Below, one piece after another: positions 8,043 through 16,542 of a stretch of 64,000 nt of DNA. The stretch lies in NCBI GenBank assembly GCA_905215335.1, contig CAJMPQ010000006.1:1-64000 (forward strand). The letters are read 5' to 3'. This DNA is from an uncultured bacterium (GTDB lineage Bacteria; Cyanobacteriota; Vampirovibrionia; Gastranaerophilales; Gastranaerophilaceae). The position numbers and the translations under genes are program-made. The notes beneath the pieces were generated by a model. It saw nothing but the letters and a program-made list of their open reading frames with translations. It did no database searches and was not told where the DNA came from. Numbering within the stretch: position 1 is the stretch's first letter; the number at the start of each line of letters is the position of its first letter.

Positions 8043-8543
8043 ATGATTCAACAAATTCAAACAATAAATTATCAAAATCCATATAATACACACCTGCAAA
8101 GACCTAATTATATTTGTGCGTCTTGTCAGCTTCCTACTCCTAATAGAAATTATTGTATTTTTGATAAAAAGGAAGTTGATTATTTTGTAAAGCAAAAAGA
8201 ACAAGCTCTTCCTTATTTAGCAGATATTTTATCTCATTCTAATAACGAAGCACAAGTTACAGAAGCTCTTTATATAGTGGATAGAATGTTAGATAACGGT
8301 ACAAAAGGTATAGATAAAATGTATCCTGTATTTGCAAGATTTAATAATACAAATTCTCCAAATATTCAAACATTTTTAGCTGGAATTTATAGAAAAACAC
8401 AAGTTCCGGATGCGTTTGGTCCTTTAGTAAAAATGCTTATTCAAAATTCAACTAAACCTAACAAGCACGACCAACCATTTGATCCAAATGAAGAAATTGG
8501 TGGCGCAATTTTGAGTTATTTATCAGACAGATTTCGTAGTTAA
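8043..8543 (+). CDS. uncharacterised HEAT-like protein with CxxC motif
   Basis: 166 residues, beginning 29 bp after the previous stop and probably the third gene of the riboswitch operon. A polar N-terminus leads to a candidate zinc knuckle (CASC at about 21-24, second cysteine set incomplete: C near 37). The rest is helical and resembles HEAT/ARM-type repeats: ALPYLADILSHSNNEAQVTEAL, then a second helix pair, then FGPLVKMLIQN. No catalytic motif. The HEAT comparison is pattern-based and uncertain. Confidence 0.5.
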   Translation: MIQQIQTINYQNPYNTHLQRPNYICASCQLPTPNRNYCIFDKKEVDYFVKQKEQALPYLADILSHSNNEAQVTEALYIVDRMLDNGTKGIDKMYPVFARFNNTNSPNIQTFLAGIYRKTQVPDAFGPLVKMLIQNSTKPNKHDQPFDPNEEIGGAILSYLSDRFRS

Positions 8544-8546
8544 ATA

Positions 8547-8951
8547 TTATGAATGAATTTGGAATGGACATTTAGTGCAATGTGCTTTTGGATGAAGAAT
8601 TAAATTGTCTTCCAAATCGTACATTCTTGCAATTCTTGTATCAAGAGGAGCTCCGCATCTTGGGCATTTTAAACCACCTGCACCATTTAAAATAAGTTGC
8701 TTTAAACTTTCAATGATTTCAGGAGAAATGATATCGCTAGCAATATCTTTTTCTAATTTTTTTATTTCGTGAGGTTCACATTTTAATACTTTTGCTATTG
8801 CTTGTCGTGTTGTTACTGATAAGAATAATTCTTTACCTGCTTCAACTTCTTCGATAGTTTCTACAGAAATATTTGCTGCAATAGCTAAACCTTTTTGTGT
8901 TAAACCTAATTCTTCGCGTTTTGTTTGTATAAATCTTGCTAATGTATTCAT
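8547..8951 (-). CDS. XRE-family regulator with C-terminal zinc ribbon
   Basis: 134 residues. Residues ~5-60 are a lambda-repressor-like helix-turn-helix (TQKGLAIAANISVETIEEVE) that would bind DNA. The C-terminus has CPRC (about 96) and CTKC (about 125), a zinc ribbon. ATG 8951 has no Shine-Dalgarno; TGC-TATTAT on the minus strand (8966-8958) is 6 nt before it, predicting a leaderless message. It converges on the riboswitch operon, 3 bp away. Target unknown. Confidence 0.7.
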   Translation of the reverse strand: MNTLARFIQTKREELGLTQKGLAIAANISVETIEEVEAGKELFLSVTTRQAIAKVLKCEPHEIKKLEKDIASDIISPEIIESLKQLILNGAGGLKCPRCGAPLDTRIARMYDLEDNLILHPKAHCTKCPFQIHS

Positions 8952-9149
8952 AACTGTATAATAGCATGAATTTATGTTTAATAGGATTATTAAGAAATGT
9001 TACATAAAGTATTTATCCTTGAAACTGTTGTAAATATTGCTTTTTACAGAATTCATTTCATGAAGATTGAATACTGGCATGCAATTTTGATAATGCAAAA
9101 GTTTTTATATAAGTACGGGGAACGAAAATAAAGAAACGGGGAAAAGATT

Positions 9150-10286
9150 ATGGCTGCTACAAATATGTCAATTGCAAATATACCTTTTTGGGGTTATTTA
9201 CCAATGATGCATACAAATTATGGTGGTGATACTCAAATTTCAACAATACCATCTTATGCAGGTTATAATATTGGATTAAATTTCAATCCTGTTGCTCAAG
9301 CAACTTGGGGTATTCCTGGAATGTCTGCCGGACAATTCCCTCAAATTCAACTTGATCCACAAGTTATTATGCAACAAGCTCAAGCTTTATTAACTCCGGC
9401 TTTAAATAATTTAACAAGTTCAAATATCAATCTTTGCATTAACAATATAACTTCTACTAAAGCAAGACTTCAAGCTAAAATGCAAGATGAAAAATTAACT
9501 GAAGAACAAAGAAATAAAATTCAAGCTGTTTTAGATAAATTAAAAGTTCAAGAAGATAAATTACAAGAGATTAAAAATTCTACAGATCTTGATCCTCAAA
9601 CTGCTTATCAAAAAGTAAGTGAGATTGAATCTGCAGTAAATAAAATTGCTAGAGAAGCAATTGATTTATTGAAAGAAATGTCTCCTGCTTCAACATCAAC
9701 ATCAACAACAACTACTACAACTACAGGTACTACATCAACAACTAGTACTACATCAACAACTGGTACAACTTCAACAACTGGTACTACAGATGCAACTAGT
9801 ACTACTACAACAGAAGGTACAACTTCAGTGGATGAATTCTCAGAAGCTACTAAAGCAGTAGTTGATGAAGCTTATGATGCTATGTATTGTTGGGGTACTA
9901 AAGATGATGAATTAGAAAAAGTTTTAAAAATGGTAAATAAAGATAATGTAATGGAATTAATGTTAGCTTGGAACAAGTATCACTCAGGTGAAAAAGGTGA
10001 ATCATTTATGACAGCCTTTATGTGGGATGCTGATTCAAGTCAAAAAGAAAAATACGGTAAACTTATCGTAAGAGCATTACGTGATAAAGCTGAAGAATTA
10101 GGTATTTACGATGAATGTGCAAAAGATTTTGCAGCTATCGATAAAGAAATGAATAGCTGGTTATATATCAGCAATGATGTAGCTGAAAATTATGATGCTA
10201 TCATTGAAAAGATTGCTGCAAAAATGGGAAGCAAATACGGCAAACCTCAATCAGCAAATGCTGAATCTGAAAAAGCTGAATCATAA
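9150..10286 (+). CDS. uncharacterised protein with Thr/Ser-repeat linker
   Basis: 378 residues in three parts. Residues 1-65 are rich in aromatic, Pro, Gly and Met residues. Residues ~75-175 are coiled-coil-like (KMQDEKLTEEQRNKIQAVL and following). Residues ~180-226 are an almost pure Thr/Ser/Gly linker from short DNA repeats. Residues 227-378 are an acidic helical domain with tryptophans. There is no classical signal peptide. Upstream is GGGGAAAAG as ribosome site and a possible TTGATA / TATAAG promoter (9087-9113, 15-bp spacer). Layout suggests an exported or surface-linked protein, but this is inference. Confidence 0.55.
   Translation: MAATNMSIANIPFWGYLPMMHTNYGGDTQISTIPSYAGYNIGLNFNPVAQATWGIPGMSAGQFPQIQLDPQVIMQQAQALLTPALNNLTSSNINLCINNITSTKARLQAKMQDEKLTEEQRNKIQAVLDKLKVQEDKLQEIKNSTDLDPQTAYQKVSEIESAVNKIAREAIDLLKEMSPASTSTSTTTTTTTGTTSTTSTTSTTGTTSTTGTTDATSTTTTEGTTSVDEFSEATKAVVDEAYDAMYCWGTKDDELEKVLKMVNKDNVMELMLAWNKYHSGEKGESFMTAFMWDADSSQKEKYGKLIVRALRDKAEELGIYDECAKDFAAIDKEMNSWLYISNDVAENYDAIIEKIAAKMGSKYGKPQSANAESEKAES
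9690..9828 (+). repeat. short degenerate coding repeats (Thr/Ser linker)
   Basis: Imperfect 9- and 18-bp units of the type ACT-ACA-TCA-ACA-ACT-GGT encode a Thr/Ser/Gly-rich linker inside the 9150 gene. Such repeats often vary in copy number by slippage. Confidence 0.8.
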
Positions 10287-10369
10287 AAAGATTTAATTAT
10301 AGATTCCTCAAAGTTAGATAGAAATGTGAAAAACTCTTAATAGGTTAGTAAAGTTAGTGTAGATATTTT

Positions 10370-10399
10370 GTCCTGCAAAAATTGCAGGACTTTTTTTTA
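10370..10399 (+). terminator. intrinsic terminator after the 9150 gene
   Basis: A 9-bp stem (GTCCTGCAA with TTGCAGGAC, 10370-10390) with a 3-nt loop is followed by eight Ts. Confidence 0.9.
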
Positions 10400-10473
10400 A
10401 TAATTTTTAATAATAGGCAATTTTTGTAAGGAAAAATACTTTATATAAATATAGGATAAATCAAGGGAGAACT

Positions 10474-10944
10474 ATGAGTTTACAAGTTGGCAAAATTATA
10501 TCTGAACAAGATTTTAAATACGGTAACTCTGATTACGCTGTGAATTTGCGGAAAGTTTATGGTGAAAACGGATATAAAAAATATGTTGCCAAAATGAATA
10601 GTATTATGGTTGCTCAAAAAGATTTAACTAATCCTATAGCAGTTTCAAAAGAGAAATATATTTTAGAAAAGAAAGAACAGTATCTTGCGGCTTTAGCAAA
10701 TTTTAAAAAAGCAAGTAGTGTTTGGAATGAATTTAAACCACAATATAATACAAATTTAAATATTTCACGAAGCCAAAATAATGGTGCATCTCTAACAGGT
10801 GCTCAAAAACAATTTGCTTTAGAAAGTTCCGGAAGTGGGGCAGTAAAGGCATTTAAGAACTATAATGATGCAGAGTTTGAAAGAGATTATGCCCTAAGCT
10901 TGTATAATGATGCTACTCATAGTGGTATAAATTTATCAACTTAA
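10474..10944 (+). CDS. uncharacterised helical protein
   Basis: 156 residues with a strong Shine-Dalgarno (AAGGGAG) 7 bp before ATG 10474. The sequence is mostly polar helices (around SKEKYILEKKEQYLAALANF), with no signal peptide, membrane segment or cysteine. A Ser/Gly-rich stretch is found around residues 100-127. It lies alone between two terminator or leader regions. No family recognised. Confidence 0.5.
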   Translation: MSLQVGKIISEQDFKYGNSDYAVNLRKVYGENGYKKYVAKMNSIMVAQKDLTNPIAVSKEKYILEKKEQYLAALANFKKASSVWNEFKPQYNTNLNISRSQNNGASLTGAQKQFALESSGSGAVKAFKNYNDAEFERDYALSLYNDATHSGINLST

Positions 10945-10990
10945 CGGTTCGTAATGTCATGTCTTGATTTTTTTCTTTGAACATATTATT

Positions 10991-11041
10991 ATTTCCTTGT
11001 AGAGTGCTTACGCCAATAATCACTCAACAAGAAAAGGAAAT
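10991..11041 (+). promoter_or_regulatory. rpsO leader hairpin masking the ribosome site
   Basis: Three stacked helices fold the leader of S15: ATTTCC (10991-10996) with GGAAAT (11036-11041), CTTGT (10996-11000) with ACAAG (11027-11031), and GAGTG (11002-11006) with CACTC (11021-11025). The outer helix includes the AAAGGAA Shine-Dalgarno. S15 represses its own translation in many bacteria through leader structures, so this is a candidate autoregulatory site. Confidence 0.55.
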
Positions 11042-11047
11042 ACTGAT

Positions 11048-11317
11048 ATGTCAATTAACTTAAAAAACAAACAAGAAATCGTTAAGGAATACGGTAAAAA
11101 CGAAAAAGATACCGGTTCAGCAGCAGTTCAAATCGCTATGATGACTCAAAAAATTAGCGAATTAACTGAACACCTAAAATCTAACAAAAAAGACTTTGCT
11201 ACAAAAAGAGGTCTTTTAATGATGGTAGGTAAAAGAAAGAGATTATTAGCTTACGTTAAATCTCAAAACCTTGACGAATACAGAGAATTGATTAAAAAAT
11301 TAGGTATTAGAGGTTAA
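11048..11317 (+). CDS. rpsO: 30S ribosomal protein S15
   Basis: 89 residues, the standard length of S15, a primary binder of the central domain of 16S rRNA. Typical segments are present: [28 protein letters not shown], then [15 protein letters not shown] and the C-terminal [12 protein letters not shown]. It is a single gene with its own folded leader and a strong terminator. pnp, its common neighbour elsewhere, is not adjacent here. Confidence 0.97.
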   Translation: MSINLKNKQEIVKEYGKNEKDTGSAAVQIAMMTQKISELTEHLKSNKKDFATKRGLLMMVGKRKRLLAYVKSQNLDEYRELIKKLGIRG

Positions 11318-11330
11318 TCTTCAAAACAAA

Positions 11331-11366
11331 AAAGAGACTGGCTTTTCAAGTCAGTCTCTTTTTTTA
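11331..11366 (+). terminator. intrinsic terminator after rpsO
   Basis: A 14-bp stem (11331-11344 with 11348-11361, one G-T pair) with a 3-nt loop, followed by a T-run. Confidence 0.9.
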
Positions 11367-11434
11367 TGTAATTTTCTTGAACTTATTTTCTTTTCGTACT
11401 AGTATTTATTGCGAAAGTTTTGGAGAGGACTTAT

Positions 11435-12649
11435 ATGAAAGCATTGAAATCGTTACGTTTACATATTGGAATTTTTGGTAAAACTAATGTAGGAAAATCA
11501 TCTTTATTGAATAGAATTACCAATCAAGATGTTTCAATTGTGTCAGACATTGCAGGTACTACAACTGATGTTGTTGAAAAATCAATGGAGCTTTTGCCGA
11601 TAGGGCCTGTTAACTTTTTGGATACTGCGGGTATTGATGATAATACTGCTTTATCAGGTGAAAGAATTGAAAAAACGATGAAAGTGCTTAATCGTGTTGA
11701 TGTTGCAATTGTTGTTTGTGATTATTCTGGTTTTAGTGATTATGAAAAGTCTCTTATCAATAAACTTGATGAATTGAAAATTCCTTATATTGTAGTGGTT
11801 AATAAGACTGATATTCACAATATTGAGGAGTTAAAGCTTCAAGAAATAAAAGCGATCTGTAGTAATGTTTTAATAACTTCGACTATACATGATAATGATA
11901 TAGTTTATAAGTTAAAATCAATGTTAGTTAAGCTTTTACCTGAAGATTTTGTGAATTCTCCAAAAATTGTAGGTGATTTAGTCCCGGAAAAAAGTACTGT
12001 TATTTTAGTAATTCCTATTGATAAAGAAGCTCCAAAAGGACGCATTATCTTGCCTCAGGTTCAAACTTTAAGGGATTTATTAGATAGTAATTGTATGAGT
12101 TTGGTGGTTAAAGAAACTGAACTTGCGCAAGCTTTAGATAATTTGAAGACCCCACCAAGTTTAGTTATTACTGATTCTCAAGCATTTAAAAAAGTTGATG
12201 AAATTGTTCCAAATGATATCAATTTAACATCTTTTTCAATTCTTTTTGCAAAATTGAAAGGTGATTTAAATGCTTTTAAAAATGGCGCAGAAGCAATTGA
12301 TACTTTACAAGATGGAGATAGGGTTCTGATTTTAGAAAGTTGTACTCATCATGCTATTGAAGATGATATTGGCAGAGTAAAAATCCCTCGTTTATTAAAG
12401 CAAAAAACTGGTAAAGAACTTGTGATTGAGCATAAATCAGGTCATGATTTCCCTGATATTTCAGAATATAAATTGATCATTCATTGCGGAGCTTGTATGA
12501 CTAATAGAAGGGAAGTTTTATCAAGAATTTTAATTGCAAATAAAAATAATGTTCCAATTTCTAATTATGGTATAGTGATTTCTTATTGTTTGGGAATTTT
12601 ACCTAGAGCAATGAAGATTTTTAATTTGAATGATACAAATACTTTTTAG
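11435..12649 (+). CDS. hydF: [FeFe]-hydrogenase maturation GTPase HydF
   Basis: HydF is the scaffold on which the 2Fe subcluster of the H-cluster is built before transfer to apo-hydrogenase. The 404-residue protein has an N-terminal Era-like GTPase domain (P-loop GKTNVGKS at 15-22, DTAG at 63-66, NKTD at 123-126), a dimerisation region, and a C-terminal cluster domain with the family signature C303-x-H305 and H350-C351-x2-C354. ATG 11435 is chosen over the upstream TTG because GGAGAGG lies 6 bp before it. Its partners are the hydrogenases at 55-60 kb and hydG at 39 kb. Confidence 0.95.
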   Translation: MKALKSLRLHIGIFGKTNVGKSSLLNRITNQDVSIVSDIAGTTTDVVEKSMELLPIGPVNFLDTAGIDDNTALSGERIEKTMKVLNRVDVAIVVCDYSGFSDYEKSLINKLDELKIPYIVVVNKTDIHNIEELKLQEIKAICSNVLITSTIHDNDIVYKLKSMLVKLLPEDFVNSPKIVGDLVPEKSTVILVIPIDKEAPKGRIILPQVQTLRDLLDSNCMSLVVKETELAQALDNLKTPPSLVITDSQAFKKVDEIVPNDINLTSFSILFAKLKGDLNAFKNGAEAIDTLQDGDRVLILESCTHHAIEDDIGRVKIPRLLKQKTGKELVIEHKSGHDFPDISEYKLIIHCGACMTNRREVLSRILIANKNNVPISNYGIVISYCLGILPRAMKIFNLNDTNTF

Positions 12650-12753
12650 TTAAAGTATTAAAATATGTAAATATAAAAGCTTATATATGGTAAATTTTCA
12701 TTTTTATCTATTTTAGTAATATTGCAGTAGTAAAATGAAATAGAGGTGCTTAA

Positions 12754-13020
12754 ATGAATGTAAATAGTGTTAGTTGTCAATCTTTTAAAGGTCAAGATTT
12801 AAATAATATTTCAAGAACCGATGTTACAGAAAGATTAAGATTGTTAAATGCTGATACTCCTATTATTTATACTACAAGTGTTATAAAACAACCGCAAGAA
12901 ATTACACTAAGAACGGTTGCTAGAAATAATATGATGCTTGAACAAATTCTAGAAAATCAAAATAAGATATTAGAAAATCAAAACAAAATTTTGGGAAATA
13001 AATTAGATACAAATGCTTAA
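12754..13020 (+). CDS. small FKG-motif protein with C-terminal heptads
   Basis: 88 residues. The N-terminal motif CQSFKG is at residues 8-13. The C-terminus contains two consecutive ENQNKIL repeats and a third degenerate copy, a likely coiled coil. No signal peptide or membrane segment. Shine-Dalgarno GAGG lies 8 bp before ATG 12754. A shared terminator follows. It is the shortest clear member of the FKG-type set in this window. Function unknown. Confidence 0.6.
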   Translation: MNVNSVSCQSFKGQDLNNISRTDVTERLRLLNADTPIIYTTSVIKQPQEITLRTVARNNMMLEQILENQNKILENQNKILGNKLDTNA

Positions 13021-13036
13021 TTAAATTATTTCATAA

Positions 13037-13074
13037 ATAAAGAGGTGGAAGTTTTAACTTCCACCTCTTTATTT
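13037..13074. terminator. intrinsic terminator between convergent genes
   Basis: A 15-bp perfect stem (13039-13053 with 13056-13070) flanked by A- and T-rich sequence. It can act for both the 12754 gene and ffh. Confidence 0.85.
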
Positions 13075-13082
13075 CGTTTAAA

Positions 13083-14459
13083 CTATTTAAATCTTCTCAT
13101 CATTTTCATAGCTTGAACCATTGCTTTTTTCTCATTTTTCATGTTAAATCCGCTGAACATTTTTTGCATTTTGTTCATTCCGCTCATCATTTGACGCATT
13201 TGTTCAAACTGTTTTACATAAAGATTAACAGTATGCATATCCATTCCACAACCTTTTGCGATACGTTTTTTACGACTTGTATTCATAAGTTGCGGATTTT
13301 CTCTTTCTTCAGGAGTCATGCTTTGAATGAAAACTTCAATTTTTTTGAATTCAGTTTCACTTGCGTGAGAAATTTTTTCTCTATCAGCTTGTTTTAAATT
13401 TACTCCAGGAATCATACCTAGAAGTTGATCCATTGAACCAAACATTTTCATTTGTTTTTGCATATTTAGAAAATCATTATAGCTAAATTGTTCTTTTTGT
13501 ATTTTTTCTTGGAATTTTAGAGCTTCTTTTTCATCGAAAACTTCTTGTGCTCTTTCAACAAGTGAAACAATGTCACCCATTCCAAGAATACGTGTTGCCA
13601 TACGTTCAGGATAAAAATCTTCTAGAGCATTTAATTTTTCGCCTGTACCGGTTAATTTGATAGGTTTACCTGTGCAGTAAACAACAGATAATGCCGCACC
13701 ACCTCTTGAATCACCATCTAATTTTGTTAAAACTAAACCTGTTAATCCAATTTGAGCATCAAAGTTTTCTGCCACGTGAACGGCTTCTTGACCTGTCATA
13801 GAATCAATTACTAATAATTTTTCGTGAGGTTGGAATACTCTATCAATAATCAGTAATTCAGCCATCATCTCGGTATCTATTTGAAGACGACCTGCTGTAT
13901 CAAGGATTAGGACATTAAACCCTTTTTCCTTAGCATAATTAATTGCACTTTGAACAATATTTTGAATATCTTTAGAGTCAGGTATTGTAAAAACTTCGCA
14001 CCCTATTTCTTGTCCTAAAGTTTGTAATTGTGTTATTGCAGCTGGTCTATATACGTCGCAGGCTACTAAAAGAGGATTTTTACCTTCCTTTTTTAATTTC
14101 ACTGCAAGTTTAGCAGAAGATGTTGTTTTACCTGAACCCTGTAACCCTAACATCATTATTAAACTAGGATGTCCAGATAGGTTAAGAGGTTTAAGTTCTT
14201 TACCTAAAAGTTCAACAAGTTCATCATTAACAATTTTAATTAATTGTTGAGATGGATCGATCCCTTGTAAAACATTTTCACCTTCAGCTTTATCTTTAAT
14301 TGAAGAAATAAAAGCTTTAACAACTCTCAAGTTAACATCTGCTTCTAATAGTGCGCGTCTAATTTCTCTTAACGCATCTTGCATATTGTCTTGGGTTAAC
14401 TCTTGTCCTCTAGTTTTAGAAATTATATTTTGAAGTTTTTCACTTAAATTATCAAACAT
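13083..14459 (-). CDS. ffh: signal recognition particle GTPase Ffh
   Basis: Ffh binds signal sequences of nascent membrane proteins and, with 4.5S RNA, delivers ribosomes to FtsY. In 458 residues it has the N domain, the G domain (P-loop GLQGSGKT at 105-112, DTAGR, TKLDG) and a methionine-rich M domain that ends in repeated Met-Lys. The frame extends to an ATG at 14498, but MFDNLSEKL is the usual family start, and AAGGGA lies 8 bp before ATG 14459. Confidence 0.96.
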   Translation of the reverse strand: MFDNLSEKLQNIISKTRGQELTQDNMQDALREIRRALLEADVNLRVVKAFISSIKDKAEGENVLQGIDPSQQLIKIVNDELVELLGKELKPLNLSGHPSLIMMLGLQGSGKTTSSAKLAVKLKKEGKNPLLVACDVYRPAAITQLQTLGQEIGCEVFTIPDSKDIQNIVQSAINYAKEKGFNVLILDTAGRLQIDTEMMAELLIIDRVFQPHEKLLVIDSMTGQEAVHVAENFDAQIGLTGLVLTKLDGDSRGGAALSVVYCTGKPIKLTGTGEKLNALEDFYPERMATRILGMGDIVSLVERAQEVFDEKEALKFQEKIQKEQFSYNDFLNMQKQMKMFGSMDQLLGMIPGVNLKQADREKISHASETEFKKIEVFIQSMTPEERENPQLMNTSRKKRIAKGCGMDMHTVNLYVKQFEQMRQMMSGMNKMQKMFSGFNMKNEKKAMVQAMKMMRRFK

Positions 14460-14559
14460 ATTTATATCCCTTTTACGTTTATATGTTGATTTTATCATGA
14501 AAATATATTACATTAGTACTTATTGAAATAAGAATGTAATAATTGGGAGTTTATGTAGT

Positions 14560-15051
14560 ATGAGAAATTTTATGTTATTTTCTTTGGTTTTAGCTTTATT
14601 GACAGTTGCGGTAAAAGGTTATTGTGCGACAAATATGCCTGGAGCTCCTGTATATGGTGTCAAATCTAATGTTTCTACAGCAAACCCTTCTGATAAATAT
14701 TTGAAAAAAGGAAATTCTAGAGTTAATAGTGTCCCTGTAAAAAAGGATTTACCAAATTTAGATGCTTTAATGAATAGTAGTGGTTCCGGTAATGAACTAT
14801 TGGATACTTTAGCATTAAAGATGTTACAAGCGTCTGAAAAAAGGGATGATGGAAGTATGAAACAGTATGCCATTAAGTTAATGGAAAATGGTGCAACTTC
14901 TGTATGTCAACCTCAGATTTTTGCTAAACGAACACCGCAATGTCCTCCTATAAAAATACAAGTTAATGGTGTAACAAAGAGTGGAAGTCTTTGTGCTTTA
15001 ACTTGTTATGAATATGACGGTGAAACATATGATGTTGGTTACTGTAAGTAG
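14560..15051 (+). CDS. secreted cysteine-containing protein
   Basis: 163 residues with a Sec signal peptide (hydrophobic residues 4-20, cleavage probably after YCA at 23). The mature part begins polar and Ser/Asn-rich, then has a helix (LLDTLALKMLQASEKRD), and ends with a small Cys-rich domain: five cysteines between residue ~113 and the C-terminus, suggesting disulfides. A second secreted gene follows after 23 bp. Not recognised. Confidence 0.6.
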   Translation: MRNFMLFSLVLALLTVAVKGYCATNMPGAPVYGVKSNVSTANPSDKYLKKGNSRVNSVPVKKDLPNLDALMNSSGSGNELLDTLALKMLQASEKRDDGSMKQYAIKLMENGATSVCQPQIFAKRTPQCPPIKIQVNGVTKSGSLCALTCYEYDGETYDVGYCK

Positions 15052-15074
15052 TAAAGAGAGTAGAGTAAGATTAA

Positions 15075-15386
15075 ATGAAGAAATTTATTAATTTATTTTT
15101 GATAACTATAATGTTAGTTGGATTTTCTTCTATTGCCAAGGCTTCAATGATGACAGTGGAAGAAAGAGAACAATTGCACAAAGTAAAAGAAATTGCTGAA
15201 CAAATTGCGAGAGATAGTTTATTAAATGAAGATACTTTAGAGCTTGTAAAAGAGTTTCATAATCTTGGCGGTGAAGTAATAGATATTTCTGCCCCTTATA
15301 CTATGAAATCATACAGGATGACAACATGTGTAAATTTAAAATATATGTATAATAATCATAAATATATTCAACAATATTGTAGATAG
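15075..15386 (+). CDS. small secreted protein
   Basis: 103 residues with a clear signal peptide (MKKFINLFLITIMLVGF, cleavage after about AKA at 23). The mature part is ~80 residues, with an acidic helix and two cysteines near the C-terminus (TTCVN and QYCR). Its C-terminal Y-x-x-x-YC-basic ending resembles that of the preceding gene. Probably the second gene of a two-gene operon closed by a strong terminator. Function unknown. Confidence 0.6.
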   Translation: MKKFINLFLITIMLVGFSSIAKASMMTVEEREQLHKVKEIAEQIARDSLLNEDTLELVKEFHNLGGEVIDISAPYTMKSYRMTTCVNLKYMYNNHKYIQQYCR

Positions 15387-15403
15387 AATTTCAAAAGTGA
15401 TTA

Positions 15404-15442
15404 AAAAAGAGGAACATTTTATAACAAAATGTTCCTCTTTCA
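15404..15442. terminator. intrinsic terminator between convergent genes
   Basis: A perfect 15-bp stem (15406-15420 with 15426-15440) with a 5-nt loop, with A and T tails. It lies between the secreted-protein pair and fba. Confidence 0.9.
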
Positions 15443-15464
15443 GTTAGCTTATATAAAGATTGAA

Positions 15465-16424
15465 TTAGTCTTGAGCGTGACCAGCTGTACCTAATACATC
15501 TCTCATTTTGTGCATAACCATTTCTTTAACAGCAGTTCTACCTGGTCCCATGTATTCACGTGGGTCGAATTTTTCAGGATGTTCAATGAAGAATTCTCTG
15601 ATAGTAGAAGTCATTGCTAATCTTAAATCTGTATCGATATTGATTTTAGCAACACCGTGTTTAGAAGCATAGTTAAGCATATCTTCTGGAACACCTTGAG
15701 CATCTGGTAAGTTACCACCATATTTATTACATTTAGCAACAAATTCAGCAGGAACTGAAGATGAACCGTGTAATACTAATGGGAAGTTAGGGAAACCAGC
15801 ATCAGCTAATGCTTTTTTGATTTCTTCTAATCTTTCGAAGTCTAATTTAGCTTCACCTTTGAATTTGTAAGCACCGTGTGAAGTACCAATAGCTACTGCT
15901 AATGAATCACAACCAGTTTCTTTAACAAATCTAGCAGCTTCTTGAGGATCTGTGTATGTTGAATCAGCAGCGTGAACTTTAACGTCATCTTCAACACCTG
16001 CTAATTTACCTAATTCAGCTTCAACTGAAACGCCATGAGCGTGAGCATATTCAACAACTTTTTTAGTTAAAGCAATGTTTTCTTCTAGTGGGAATCTTGA
16101 ACCATCGATCATAACTGATGAGAAACCACCATCGATACAAGCTTTACAAATTTCGAAATCAGCACCGTGGTCTAAGTGTAATGCGATAGGTACTGTAGTT
16201 GTAGCTAATGCAGCTTCAACTAATTTGATTAAATATGTTTGGTTAGCATATTTTCTAGCACCAGCAGATACTTGCAAGATGATTGGTGATTGAGTTTCTT
16301 CTGCAGCTTCTGCGATACCTTGTAAAATTTCCATGTTGTTAACGTTGTAAGCACCGATAGCATAACCGCCAGCTAATGCTTTTTTGAACATTTCGCCTGT
16401 TCCAACTAATTTTCTTTCACTCAT
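15465..16424 (-). CDS. fba: class II fructose-bisphosphate aldolase
   Basis: 319 residues. It cleaves fructose 1,6-bisphosphate to dihydroxyacetone phosphate and glyceraldehyde 3-phosphate in glycolysis, and runs in reverse in gluconeogenesis. Class II is zinc dependent: HLDHGAD near residue 80 holds the catalytic Asp and a metal His, GTSHGAYK the second His, and LHGSSS the third plus the phosphate-binding site. The ribosome site AAGGAGA is strong, and a TATAAT-like box upstream (around 16447) suggests its own promoter. Codons are visibly biased, as expected of a highly expressed gene. Confidence 0.95.
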   Translation of the reverse strand: MSERKLVGTGEMFKKALAGGYAIGAYNVNNMEILQGIAEAAEETQSPIILQVSAGARKYANQTYLIKLVEAALATTTVPIALHLDHGADFEICKACIDGGFSSVMIDGSRFPLEENIALTKKVVEYAHAHGVSVEAELGKLAGVEDDVKVHAADSTYTDPQEAARFVKETGCDSLAVAIGTSHGAYKFKGEAKLDFERLEEIKKALADAGFPNFPLVLHGSSSVPAEFVAKCNKYGGNLPDAQGVPEDMLNYASKHGVAKINIDTDLRLAMTSTIREFFIEHPEKFDPREYMGPGRTAVKEMVMHKMRDVLGTAGHAQD

Positions 16425-16542
16425 TTGAGTTCTCCTTCTCTTACGTATAATATATTACACATGCCTAATCTATAACAAACAAAACTTTTATTCAACATGA
16501 GATTTTGTCTGCTAATCCGAGATTTTTACGCTTTTATTTTTA

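Noticed and set aside
9690..9828. CRISPR-like repeats
   Set aside because: The units are 9-18 bp, in frame, contiguous without spacers, and encode a Thr/Ser linker.
13113..13397. 94-codon plus-strand frame
   Set aside because: Antisense to the methionine-rich end of ffh; the His/Phe richness comes from reversed Met/Lys codons.
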